From Gammaproteobacteria bacterium (GTDB lineage: Bacteria; Pseudomonadota; Gammaproteobacteria; Ga0077536): a stretch of DNA of 62,428 nucleotides. Below are positions 34,455 through 42,911 of this stretch, piece by piece. The notes below the pieces were generated by a model that saw nothing but the letters and a program-made list of their open reading frames with translations, was not told the DNA's origin and searched no databases. Location of the stretch: the NCBI GenBank assembly GCA_016209015.1, contig JACQWY010000064.1, forward strand, positions 1-62,428. Reading direction: 5' to 3'. Position 1 is the first letter of the stretch; each line of letters opens with the position of its first letter. The position numbers were made by a program, and so were the translations under genes.

Positions 34455-36244
34455 GCGCCGCGAAGAACGTCCGCATCGGCTGCGGCGCGGGCTTCTGGGG
34501 CGACAGCGCAGAAGGCCCCGCGCAGCTCGTCGGCCATGGCGACATCCAGTATCTCGTCATGGACTATCTCGCCGAGATCACGATGTCGCTGCTCGCCCGC
34601 GCGAAAGCGAAGCGTCCCGAGAGCGGCTATGCGACGGACTTCGTCGGCGCCGTGATGCGCCCGCTGCTGCCCGAGCTCGCCGCGAAGAAGATCAAGGTCG
34701 TCACGAACGCGGGCGGCGTGAATCCCGAGGCCTGCCGCGCGGCGCTCGAAGCGGTGTGCGCGGAGCTCGGCGTGAGCTTGAAGATTGCCACCGTCGCCGG
34801 CGACGATCTCCTCGCCCGCGCCGGCGAGCTCGCGGCGCTCGGCATCACCGACATGGCGACCGGCGCGCCCTTCCCCGACGAACCCTGGAGCGCGAACGCC
34901 TATCTCGGCGCGCTGCCGATCGCCGCCGCGCTCGATCTCGGCGCGGACGTCGTCATCACCGGGCGCGTCGTCGACAGCGCGCTCGTGCTCGGCCCGCTCG
35001 TCCACGAATTCGTCTGGGCGGCGGACGACTACGATCGCCTCGCCGCCGGCAGCCTCGCCGGCCACATCCTCGAATGCGGCGCGCAGGCGACGGGCGGCCT
35101 CTTCACGGACTGGGCGGACGTCGCGGGCTGGGAGGACATGGGCTTCCCGATCGCCGAATGTGCGCCCGACGGCACGTTCACCGTCACGAAGCCCGCCGGC
35201 ACCGGCGGCCTCGTCAGCACGGCGACGATCGCCGAGCAGATCACCTACGAAATCGGCGATCCCGCGCGCTACGTGCTGCCCGACTGCATCGCGGACTTCT
35301 CGAACCTGCGGTTGCAGCAGCTCGGCCCGGACGTCGTCGCGGTCGCGGGCGCCCGGGGCTACCCGCCGACGGCGTCCTACAAGACGAGCGTGACCTACCC
35401 GGACGGCTTCCGCTGCACGGCGACGATGATGATCGGCGGCATCGAGGCGGCGGCGAAAGCGCGCAAGGTCGCGGACGCGATCCTCGGCCGTACGCGCCGC
35501 CTCTTCGGCGCGCGCGGCCTGCCGGACTACACGCAGACGTCCGTCGAAGTATTGGGCGCCGAAGCGACTTACGGTCCGCATGCACGCACCGCGACGACGC
35601 GCGAGGTCGTGCTGAAGATCGGTGTCATGCATGCCGACGAGAAAGCGCTGGAGCTCTTCGCACGCGAAATCTTTCCCGCCGCGACGGCGATGGCGCCCGG
35701 TCTCACCGGTTTCGCCGGCGGCAGGCCTTCGCCGCAGCCCGTCGTGAAGCTCTTCTCCTGCCTCGTACCGAAGCAGCTCGTCGCGATGGCGGTGGCGATC
35801 GGCGACGCGCGCTTCCCGATCGCGGCGAACGTGCCCGGCCATGCACCCGCCCCGCCTCCCCCGCTCGTCTATCCCGCGCCCGCCCCCGGCGACACCGTCG
35901 AGGTGCCGCTGCTCGCGCTCGCCCACGGCCGCAGCGGCGACAAGGGCGACAGCGCGAACGTCTCCGTGCTCGCGCGCCGGCCGGAATATGTCGCGATCAT
36001 CGGGAGCCAGCTCACGGCCGATGCCGTCGCCCGGTATTTCGCGCATCTCGCGGCGGGCCCCGTGACGCGTTTCGACTGGCCGGGGTTGCACGGCTTCAAT
36101 TTCGTGCTCGAGCGCGCGCTCGGCGGCGGCGGCGTCGCCTCGCTGCGCCACGATCCACAGGGCAAGGCCTACGCCCAGATGCTGCTCGATTTCCCCGTGC
36201 GCGTGCCGGCCGACTGGGCGCGGCAGCACGGACTCGCCCATTGA
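34451..36244 (+). CDS. AtuA-like (DUF1446) acyclic terpene utilization protein
   Basis: This 597-residue protein has two parts. Residues about 1-455 match the AtuA/DUF1446 family (IGCGAGFWGDS, KVVTNAGGVNPEACR, VVITGRVVDSALVLGP). Residues about 480-590 match the small AtuA-associated ferredoxin-fold domain (LAHGRSGDKGDSANVSVLAR). AtuA is needed for growth on geraniol-type terpenes in pseudomonads, but its reaction is unknown. Neighbouring carboxylase genes place it in an acyl-CoA carboxylation pathway. It overlaps the hydratase stop and ends 10 bp before the biotin carboxylase. Confidence 0.85.
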   Translation: MSAAKNVRIGCGAGFWGDSAEGPAQLVGHGDIQYLVMDYLAEITMSLLARAKAKRPESGYATDFVGAVMRPLLPELAAKKIKVVTNAGGVNPEACRAALEAVCAELGVSLKIATVAGDDLLARAGELAALGITDMATGAPFPDEPWSANAYLGALPIAAALDLGADVVITGRVVDSALVLGPLVHEFVWAADDYDRLAAGSLAGHILECGAQATGGLFTDWADVAGWEDMGFPIAECAPDGTFTVTKPAGTGGLVSTATIAEQITYEIGDPARYVLPDCIADFSNLRLQQLGPDVVAVAGARGYPPTASYKTSVTYPDGFRCTATMMIGGIEAAAKARKVADAILGRTRRLFGARGLPDYTQTSVEVLGAEATYGPHARTATTREVVLKIGVMHADEKALELFAREIFPAATAMAPGLTGFAGGRPSPQPVVKLFSCLVPKQLVAMAVAIGDARFPIAANVPGHAPAPPPPLVYPAPAPGDTVEVPLLALAHGRSGDKGDSANVSVLARRPEYVAIIGSQLTADAVARYFAHLAAGPVTRFDWPGLHGFNFVLERALGGGGVASLRHDPQGKAYAQMLLDFPVRVPADWARQHGLAH

Positions 36245-36254
36245 GAGGCTGCCG

Positions 36255-37727
36255 ATGCTGAAGAAAATCCTGATCGCGAACCGCGGCGAAATCGCCTGCC
36301 GCATCATGCGCACCGCGCAGCGTCTCGGCATCGGCACGGTCGCCGTCCATCACTTCGCGGATCGCGCGGCACCGCACGTCGCGCTCGCCGACGAGGCGCG
36401 CGAGCTGCACGCCGAAGTGCCGACGGCCGCCTATCTCGATGCGGAGCAATTGATCGCCGCGGCGCAGGCCACGGGAGCCGAAGGCATCCACCCCGGTTAT
36501 GGCTTTCTCTCGGAGAACGCCGGCTTCGCCGCGAAGGTCGAGGCCGCGGGCCTCGTCTTCATCGGTCCGCAGCCCGGCGTCATCGAGCTCATGGGCGACA
36601 AGATCCGCTCGCGCGAATTCGCGCAAGCGCACGGCGTACCCGTCGCGCCGAGCATCGAGCAGGAAGGCGACCTCGCGGCTTTCGTCGCGGGCGCAGAGGC
36701 GATCGGCTTCCCGCTCCTCATCAAGGCGGCGGCGGGCGGCGGCGGCAAAGGCATGAGCATCGTCAGGAATGCGCAGGAGCTCGCGGCGCGGGCGACGATC
36801 GCCTCGAGCGAGGCACAGCGCTATTTCGCGGACGGCCGCATCTACGCCGAGCGCTACGTCGAGCGCCCGCGTCACATCGAAGTCCAGGTGCTCGGCGACG
36901 GCACGGGCACGGTGCTGCATCTCTTCGAGCGCGAGTGCTCGATCCAGCGCCGCTTCCAGAAGATCGTCGAGGAGTCGCCTGCTGCGCGGCTCGCGCCGGA
37001 GCTCCGCGAGAAAATCTGCAGTGCGGCGGTGAAGCTCGCGTCCTCCGCGAAATACCGCAATGCCGGCACGGTGGAGTTCATCCTCGCGCCGAACGGGGAG
37101 TTCTACTTCCTCGAGATGAACACGCGCCTGCAGGTCGAGCATCCGGTGACCGAATACGTCACCGGTCTCGATCTCGTCGAGGCGCAGCTCCGCGTCGCGG
37201 CGGGCGAGACGCTCTGGCTCGAGCAGGCGGACGTGAAGCTCACCGGCCATGCGATCGAATGCCGCATCTGCGCCGAGCAGCCCGAGCACGATTTCCGCCC
37301 GGCGACGGGCACGGTGCGCAAGCTGCGCATCCCGACCGGCGAGGGCGTGCGCTTCGACGGCGGCATCCGCGAAGGGCAGGCGATCACCGCCGCGTTCGAC
37401 TCCATGCTCGCGAAGCTCGTCGTGCACGGCGCGGATCGCCATGCCGCGACGGACATGATCCGCGACGCGCTCGAGGAGTTCGTGCTGCTCGGCGTCGACA
37501 ACAACAGCGATTATCTCGGCCGCATCTTCGATCACGAGGCGTTCCGCGCCGGCGATCTCCACACCGGCTTCGTCGTCGAGCATGCCGCGGGCCTCGCCCC
37601 GCCGCCGCTCGACGCGACGGACGAGGCCGCCGTGCTGCTCGCCGCGGCGCTCGCGACGGAGGAGTTGCGGCGCCTGATCGACGAAGTGCCCGAACCCCAC
37701 GCCTCGATCGGCGGCTGGAGGAACTGA
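36255..37727 (+). CDS. Biotin carboxylase subunit of an acyl-CoA carboxylase
   Basis: This 490-residue ATP-grasp biotin carboxylase starts KKILIANRGEIACRIMRT and has GYGFLSEN, the glycine loop AAAGGGGKGM, EMNTRLQVEHPVTE and GHAIECRI. It carboxylates biotin on the BCCP encoded next, with which it overlaps by 1 bp (TGATG). In many methylcrotonyl/geranyl-CoA carboxylases the carboxylase and BCCP are one chain; here they are separate. Substrate specificity is set by the carboxyltransferase. Confidence 0.9.
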   Translation: MLKKILIANRGEIACRIMRTAQRLGIGTVAVHHFADRAAPHVALADEARELHAEVPTAAYLDAEQLIAAAQATGAEGIHPGYGFLSENAGFAAKVEAAGLVFIGPQPGVIELMGDKIRSREFAQAHGVPVAPSIEQEGDLAAFVAGAEAIGFPLLIKAAAGGGGKGMSIVRNAQELAARATIASSEAQRYFADGRIYAERYVERPRHIEVQVLGDGTGTVLHLFERECSIQRRFQKIVEESPAARLAPELREKICSAAVKLASSAKYRNAGTVEFILAPNGEFYFLEMNTRLQVEHPVTEYVTGLDLVEAQLRVAAGETLWLEQADVKLTGHAIECRICAEQPEHDFRPATGTVRKLRIPTGEGVRFDGGIREGQAITAAFDSMLAKLVVHGADRHAATDMIRDALEEFVLLGVDNNSDYLGRIFDHEAFRAGDLHTGFVVEHAAGLAPPPLDATDEAAVLLAAALATEELRRLIDEVPEPHASIGGWRN

Positions 37728-38218
37728 TGAGCATCGAGCTGAATCTCGACGGCACGCCGCGCACGGTGAGCGTCGCGGCCCGCAAGCCCGGGTGGCGGCT
37801 CACCGTCGACGGCACGCCGTACACGGTCAGCGAAGAGCAGGGCGAGGACTGCGTGCTGCTGACGGTCGGCGAGCGCCGCTACCGCGTGTGGCGCGCGCTC
37901 GAAGGCAATCGCGTGCATCTCAAGATCGGCGGCCGCACGTTCTCGCTCGGCTACGAGGAAGAGGTGAGCGCCGCGGCGCATGCCGGGGCCGCGGGCCACG
38001 AAGTGCACGCCGACATGCCGGGCGTCGTCGTCGACGTCCACTGCGGGCCGGATGCGATCGTCAGCGCGGGCGACGCACTGCTCGTCATCGAATCCATGAA
38101 GATGCAGATCACGATCACCGCACCGCGCGACGGCGTCGTGGCGATGGTCCACGTCGCGAAGAACCAGCCCTTCGAGAAGGGCAATCTGCTCGTGTCGCTC
38201 CGCGACGAAGAGGCTTGA
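37727..38218 (+). CDS. Biotin carboxyl carrier protein
   Basis: This 163-residue protein has an N-terminal beta-rich region (about 1-85) of unknown role and a C-terminal biotinyl domain (about 92-160), with the biotin-accepting lysine in VIESMKMQIT. It carries CO2 between the biotin carboxylase (1-bp overlap upstream) and the carboxyltransferase (4 bp downstream). The N-terminal part resembles the linker/BT region of alpha chains that are normally fused to the carboxylase, so this looks like a fission of a composite subunit. Confidence 0.85.
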   Translation: MSIELNLDGTPRTVSVAARKPGWRLTVDGTPYTVSEEQGEDCVLLTVGERRYRVWRALEGNRVHLKIGGRTFSLGYEEEVSAAAHAGAAGHEVHADMPGVVVDVHCGPDAIVSAGDALLVIESMKMQITITAPRDGVVAMVHVAKNQPFEKGNLLVSLRDEEA

Positions 38219-38222
38219 AGCC

Positions 38223-39830
38223 ATGGCCCGCATCCAGTCGAGTCTGAACATCTCCTCCGCGGATTTCCGCCGCAATTACGGCGCGAACAAGGTCCGCATA
38301 GAGGAGTTCCGCGCGAAGCAGCACGCCGCGCGCTTCAACCGCCCGCAGCGCGACGTCGAGCGTCTCGCGAAGCAGGGCAAGATGATGCCGCGCGAGCGAC
38401 TGGAGAGATTACTGGACCCGGGCACGCCCTTCCTCGAGCTCTCCTCGCTCGCCGCGAACATGGCCTACGACGGCGAGGCGCCGGGTGCGAGCAGCATCAC
38501 CGGCATCGGCATCGTGAGCGGCCGCGAGGTGATGCTCCGCGCCGACGATCCGAGCATCAAGGGCGGTGCCTGGTATCCGCTGACGATCAAGAAGATCGTG
38601 CGCTGCCTCGACATGGCGATCGAGAACCGCCTGCCGGTCGTACACCTCTGCGACAGCGCGGGCGGGTTTCTTCCGCTGCAGTCGCAGCTCTTCCCGGACA
38701 AGCACATGGCCGGGCGCATCTTTCGCAACCAGTCGATACTCTCGAAGCTGAACTGCAAGCAGCTCTCGCTCGTGTTCGGCCATTGCACGGCGGGCGGCGC
38801 GTATATTCCGGGCCTCTCGGATTATTCCGTCATCGTGCGCGGCACGGGCGCGGTCTTCCTCGGCGGACCGCCGCTCGTGAAGGCGGCGACGGGCGAAGTC
38901 GTGACGGTCGACGAGCTCGGCGGCTGCGATCTGCATACGCAGGTCAGCGGCACCTGCGACTATCCCGCGGGCAGCGAGGCGGAGGCGATCGCCATCGGTC
39001 GCGAAATCGTCTCGCAATGGGATCGCGCGCCGAAGTGGGCGATTCAGCAGGCCGAGGTCGAAGCGCCCCACTACGATCCGGACGAGCTCTACGGCATCAT
39101 CCCCGACGACATCAAGCGCGGCTTCGACATGCGCGAAGTGATCGCGCGCCTCGTCGACGGCAGCCGCTTCCACGAATACCAGCCGGCCTACGGCACGACG
39201 CTCGTCTGCGGCTACGCGAACCTGTGGGGATTCAAAATCGGCATCCTCGCGAACAACGGCGTGCTGTTCAACGATTCCGCGCTCAAGGGCGCGCACTTCA
39301 TCGAGCTCTGCAACCAGAACCAGACGCCGCTCGTGTTCCTGCAGAACATCACGGGCTACATGGTCGGCCGCGAATACGAGGCGCGCGGCATCACGAAGGA
39401 CGGCGCGAAGATGATCATGGCGCAGACCTGCTCGCGCGTGCCGAAATTCACCATCATGTGCCACGGCTCGTTCGGCGCCGGCAACTACGGCATGTGCGGC
39501 CGCGCCTACGACGCCCGCTTCCTCTTCACCTGGCCGAACCACCAGATCGGCGTCATGGGCGGCGAGCAGGCCGCGAAGACGCTCATGGAAGTGAAGCTCC
39601 GTCAGCTCGAACGCAACGCCCAGCACATCGACCAGGCGATCCTCGATCGCGTCTACCACGAGACGCTCGAGGCGTATCAGGAGCAGGTGACCGCGTACTA
39701 CTCGACGTCCGAGATCTGGGACGACGGCATCATCGATCCGGTCGATACGCGGAACGCGCTCGGGGTCGCGATCAGTGCATCCTTGAATGCGCCGCTCGGG
39801 GATCCGGGGTATGGGGTGTTCAGGTTCTGA
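38223..39830 (+). CDS. Acyl-CoA carboxylase carboxyltransferase subunit
   Basis: This 535-residue beta-type carboxyltransferase belongs to the methylcrotonyl/geranyl-CoA carboxylase group (LERLLDPGTPFLELSSLAA, FGHCTAGGAYIPGLSDY, NITGYMVGREYE, GNYGMCGRAY). The upstream AtuA-like gene favours a branched or terpenoid acyl-CoA over acetyl- or propionyl-CoA, but methylcrotonyl-CoA and geranyl-CoA cannot be separated by eye. It is the last gene of the operon; repeat-rich intergenic DNA follows. Confidence 0.88.
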   Translation: MARIQSSLNISSADFRRNYGANKVRIEEFRAKQHAARFNRPQRDVERLAKQGKMMPRERLERLLDPGTPFLELSSLAANMAYDGEAPGASSITGIGIVSGREVMLRADDPSIKGGAWYPLTIKKIVRCLDMAIENRLPVVHLCDSAGGFLPLQSQLFPDKHMAGRIFRNQSILSKLNCKQLSLVFGHCTAGGAYIPGLSDYSVIVRGTGAVFLGGPPLVKAATGEVVTVDELGGCDLHTQVSGTCDYPAGSEAEAIAIGREIVSQWDRAPKWAIQQAEVEAPHYDPDELYGIIPDDIKRGFDMREVIARLVDGSRFHEYQPAYGTTLVCGYANLWGFKIGILANNGVLFNDSALKGAHFIELCNQNQTPLVFLQNITGYMVGREYEARGITKDGAKMIMAQTCSRVPKFTIMCHGSFGAGNYGMCGRAYDARFLFTWPNHQIGVMGGEQAAKTLMEVKLRQLERNAQHIDQAILDRVYHETLEAYQEQVTAYYSTSEIWDDGIIDPVDTRNALGVAISASLNAPLGDPGYGVFRF

Positions 39831-40311
39831 GGGAGCGCTCCGTACAGGATGTGCCGACGCAGGAGGCGCATCGATCGCGATATTTCGTTCACACGCCGTA
39901 CTTCGCAGCTTCGGTCGACGCACTCTCGCAGATTGCCGTGAAAGAGGCGCGGCGCCGGCGGGAAATGGGGTCAGGTTCGAATTCGCGGGCGAGCGCCCTG
40001 ACATCGGTCGCTCGCAGCGGCCGCGAAATCGAACCTGACCCCAATTCCCTCTCCAGTGTCGTCCCCGTGCAGGCGGGGATGACGTCGGTGGAAGCTCGCC
40101 GTCGGCGCCGCGGATGCGCGAGGCTCGACGAATCGCTCACCGTTGAATGCATTCGGGTGCGGTTTCGCTCGCGAGCGCGCGGCTGAAGACCTGCCCCTGT
40201 CAGCCTCGAAGATCGAGCCTGATTCCATTTCCCCTCCCCTGCCCTCCGCCCCGCGATTCAGTTACGCTTGCCGCGGTCCGCACATTCCAAGATCCAACGA
40301 GGGGAGCTCCA
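39831..40311. repeat. Intergenic region with inverted repeat and REP unit
   Basis: A 25-bp inverted repeat of the TGACCCC family, 39964-39988 against 40021-40045, matches at 23 positions with arms containing GGGGTCAGGTTCGA. A REP-like palindrome (GTCCCCGTGCAGGCGGGGAT) follows at 40056-40087, and a decayed arm (GATCGAGCCTGATTCCATTT) at 40211-40230. The luciferase-like gene begins at 40312. No other gene is seen. Confidence 0.75.
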
Positions 40312-41295
40312 ATGCACGAGGTCAAATTCGGTACCTTCATCCTGCCCGGGGACATTCCCGCCGCGCAGGCCAGCGCGAAGCGCGCGGAGAGCGACGGCTT
40401 CTTCTCGATCTCCGTGAACGACCACTTCTATTCACCGCTCGGCAACCCGCAATCGCCGCAGCTCGAATGCTTCACGGCGCTGACCGCGATGGCCTGCGTG
40501 ACCTCGAAGATCAAGCTCGCGCCCGCGGTCGCCGCGAACTCCTTCCGCAGCCCGCCGCTGCTCGCGAAGATCATCTCGTCCGTGGATTCGGCTTCGAACG
40601 GCCGGCTCATCGTGGGTCTGGGCGCGGGCTGGCAGGACAAGGAGTACTACAACCACGGCTATCCCTTCCCCTCCACTGCCGAGCGCCTCGAGCAGCTCGA
40701 CGAGGCGATCCAGATCCTCAAGGCGATGTGGACGCAGGAGTCGCCGAGCTATCGCGGCAAGTATTTCTACATCCACGAGGCCTACAACAACCCGCGTCCC
40801 GTCCAGCAGCCGCATCCGCCGATCATGCTCGGCGGCTCGGGCACGAAGCTTTTGAAGATCGCCGCGCGCGAAGCGACGATCCTGAACATCATCCCGCCGA
40901 CGGGCAACGGCAAGGACTTCGTGAACGATCCCGTCGCCGCCGTGAAGTTCGACACGACGGTGCTGAAGCAGCGCATCGGTCTTCTCCACAAATACATGGA
41001 GGAAGCCGGCCGCGATCCGCAGGAGATGGAGCTCGGCGGCCTGCTGCTGCTCGGTCTCTCGAAGAAGGCGGACGATCCCTGGCTGCGCGAGCTCTCGAAG
41101 AACCTCGGCTTCTCGGACTACGCCATGGCGCAGCGCGCCCCGGTCTGCGTGCTCGGCACGCCGGACGAAGCGAAGCGTGAGATCGCGAAGCGCGTGAAAG
41201 ACACGGGCGTGACTTACTTCATGTTCGTCGTCGCCTCGGAGGAGACGCAGGATCTGTTCGTGAAAGAGGTGATGCCGGAGTTCGTGAAGGTCTGA
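40312..41295 (+). CDS. LLM-class (luciferase-like, F420-type) oxidoreductase
   Basis: This 327-residue protein has the LLM barrel marks FGTFILPGD, RLIVGLGAGWQDKEY, RLEQLDEAIQILKAMW and PIMLGGSGTKLLKIAA. It would use reduced F420 or FMN. The start ATG follows GAGGGGAGCTCC, a strong Shine-Dalgarno. In-frame extension upstream reads through repeats and is rejected. Substrate unknown. Its position after the carboxylase operon may be coincidental. Confidence 0.8.
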   Translation: MHEVKFGTFILPGDIPAAQASAKRAESDGFFSISVNDHFYSPLGNPQSPQLECFTALTAMACVTSKIKLAPAVAANSFRSPPLLAKIISSVDSASNGRLIVGLGAGWQDKEYYNHGYPFPSTAERLEQLDEAIQILKAMWTQESPSYRGKYFYIHEAYNNPRPVQQPHPPIMLGGSGTKLLKIAAREATILNIIPPTGNGKDFVNDPVAAVKFDTTVLKQRIGLLHKYMEEAGRDPQEMELGGLLLLGLSKKADDPWLRELSKNLGFSDYAMAQRAPVCVLGTPDEAKREIAKRVKDTGVTYFMFVVASEETQDLFVKEVMPEFVKV

Positions 41296-41848
41296 GGTCC
41301 GGTGACGGGGGGCGATCGCCTTCCCCCTTCCACGATCACCTGCGCGCCGAGAACGCAGCGCCGATCTCGCGGCCGATCAGGCGGCGGGGCTCACCGCCAT
41401 GTACGAGCTCGGTTTCGGGACGCTGGAGTCCTGGAAGCCGGCGATCGCGGCGCTGCTGTGAGTGCCTGGGGCAGACCCGGACTCCCGGGCAGTCGAGGCG
41501 GCGGAATGGGAAACGAATAATTCTTCGGATTACGCTTGCGCTGATCCTACCTACGGCCGATTTCCGGCTTCGCGCAGGTTGGCGTGAAAGACGTGCCGCC
41601 AATTGCGCGCGAGCGCCGCAAAGGCGTCGTCCCGGCGGAGGCCGGGACCCAGTCATTTCACCGCGGCGCTACGGCGGAACATAGGGTTGTCGTGACGACG
41701 AGAAATGCTCTGGAACTACCGCGGCCTGTTTCAATTGCCGGAGGTGAGCGACTGGGTCCCGGCCTCCGCCGGGACGACAGCGCTGTGGAGTCCCCGCGCG
41801 ATTGGCACCACGTCTTTCACGGCAACCTGCGACCCCCGCCCCGCACCC
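41296..41848. repeat. Intergenic region with REP doublet and a possible gene remnant
   Basis: Inverted REP-like palindromes lie at 41626-41656 and 41749-41778 (core GTCCCGGCGGAGGCCGGGAC). At about 41359-41461 a plus-strand reading, ending MYELGFGTLESWKPAIAALL and a stop, looks like the C-terminus of a lost gene; its upstream frame is broken. I could not assign a family. The doublet is at the 3' side of the minus-strand DUF2333 gene. Confidence 0.6.
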
Positions 41849-42880
41849 TCACCCGCGTTCGAGCAACATCCGCAAATCGATCACCGCCGCGTTCGCACGC
41901 GAGATGTAGCTCGCCATGACGAGCGAATGGTTCGCGACGAAGCCGAAGCCCTCGCCGTTCAGGATCATCGGACTCCACACCGTGTCCTGCGTGCTCTCGA
42001 GCTCGCGGATGATCTGGCGGAGGCTCACGAGCGCGTTCTTCTTCTCCAGCACCGGACCGAAGTCGATTTCGAGCGCGCGGAGCATGTGCAGCAGCGCCCA
42101 GCTCGAGCCGCGCGCCTCGTAGAAGACGTCGTCGATCTCGAGCCAGGGTGTCTTCACGATGACGACGCTCGGCACGCTCGTCGCGCGCTCGGCGTGCACG
42201 TCGCCGGCGAGGTCGGTGTTCACGCGCGCCTGGCCGACGCTCGCGGAGAGCCGCTGCGAGAGATCGCCGAGACGCTTTTCGACGACCTCGAGATATTTCC
42301 GGAGATTGTCGGCGCGGGTGTAGAACTGGGTCTCCGAGGCGTCCGTTCGGCCGAGGCGCACGAGGTAGTCCTCGAGCGAGCGCGTGGCGTGGCGATACGA
42401 GCTCTCCGCCGCCGGGAACATCCAGGAGTCGTTGCTGATCCTGAGCTCGTTGTCGGCGCGGACGAGCGCCGGATCCTCGTTCGACTGGGTCTGCGAGCGG
42501 CCGAAATCGTTGCGCATGGCGATCGCGAGATCGCGGGCCTGGACGAGGACGCCGTATTCCCAGCTCGGGATGTCGTCCATGACGACGCCCGGCGGGAACG
42601 CGTCGTTCGAGAGATAACCGCCCGGCTTGTCGAGCATGCGATCGACGACCTCGATGAGCGTCGACGTCGTCACCGAGCCGCGCACCGGCTCGCCGGCCTT
42701 CAGCGCCGCGACCCGGGCGCGGGCCGCGGCCTGCACGTCGAACTGGTCCGGCTCGCGATCGAAGACGTAGACGAGGACGACGATCGCGAGCGCGTAGGCC
42801 GCGAGCGCCATGCCGACGAGGGTGAGCGGACCGCGCGCGGCCTCGGGCCCGAACCAGCGTTCCCGGATCCCTGTCAGCAT
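41849..42880 (-). CDS. DUF2333 family membrane-anchored protein
   Basis: This 343-residue protein has a single N-terminal membrane helix (about residues 19-40) and a mostly helical periplasmic domain. It matches the DUF2333 family (PPGVVMDDIPSWEYGVL, EDPALVRADNELRI, GEGFGFVANHSLVMASY). Function unknown. It is the third minus-strand gene after serC and serA, 31 bp downstream of serA; operon membership is likely but functional connection unproven. Confidence 0.85.
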   Translation of the reverse strand: MLTGIRERWFGPEAARGPLTLVGMALAAYALAIVVLVYVFDREPDQFDVQAAARARVAALKAGEPVRGSVTTSTLIEVVDRMLDKPGGYLSNDAFPPGVVMDDIPSWEYGVLVQARDLAIAMRNDFGRSQTQSNEDPALVRADNELRISNDSWMFPAAESSYRHATRSLEDYLVRLGRTDASETQFYTRADNLRKYLEVVEKRLGDLSQRLSASVGQARVNTDLAGDVHAERATSVPSVVIVKTPWLEIDDVFYEARGSSWALLHMLRALEIDFGPVLEKKNALVSLRQIIRELESTQDTVWSPMILNGEGFGFVANHSLVMASYISRANAAVIDLRMLLERG

Positions 42881-42911
42881 GCGTGCTCCCCGTCTCGTGT
42901 GTGCCTCGGGC

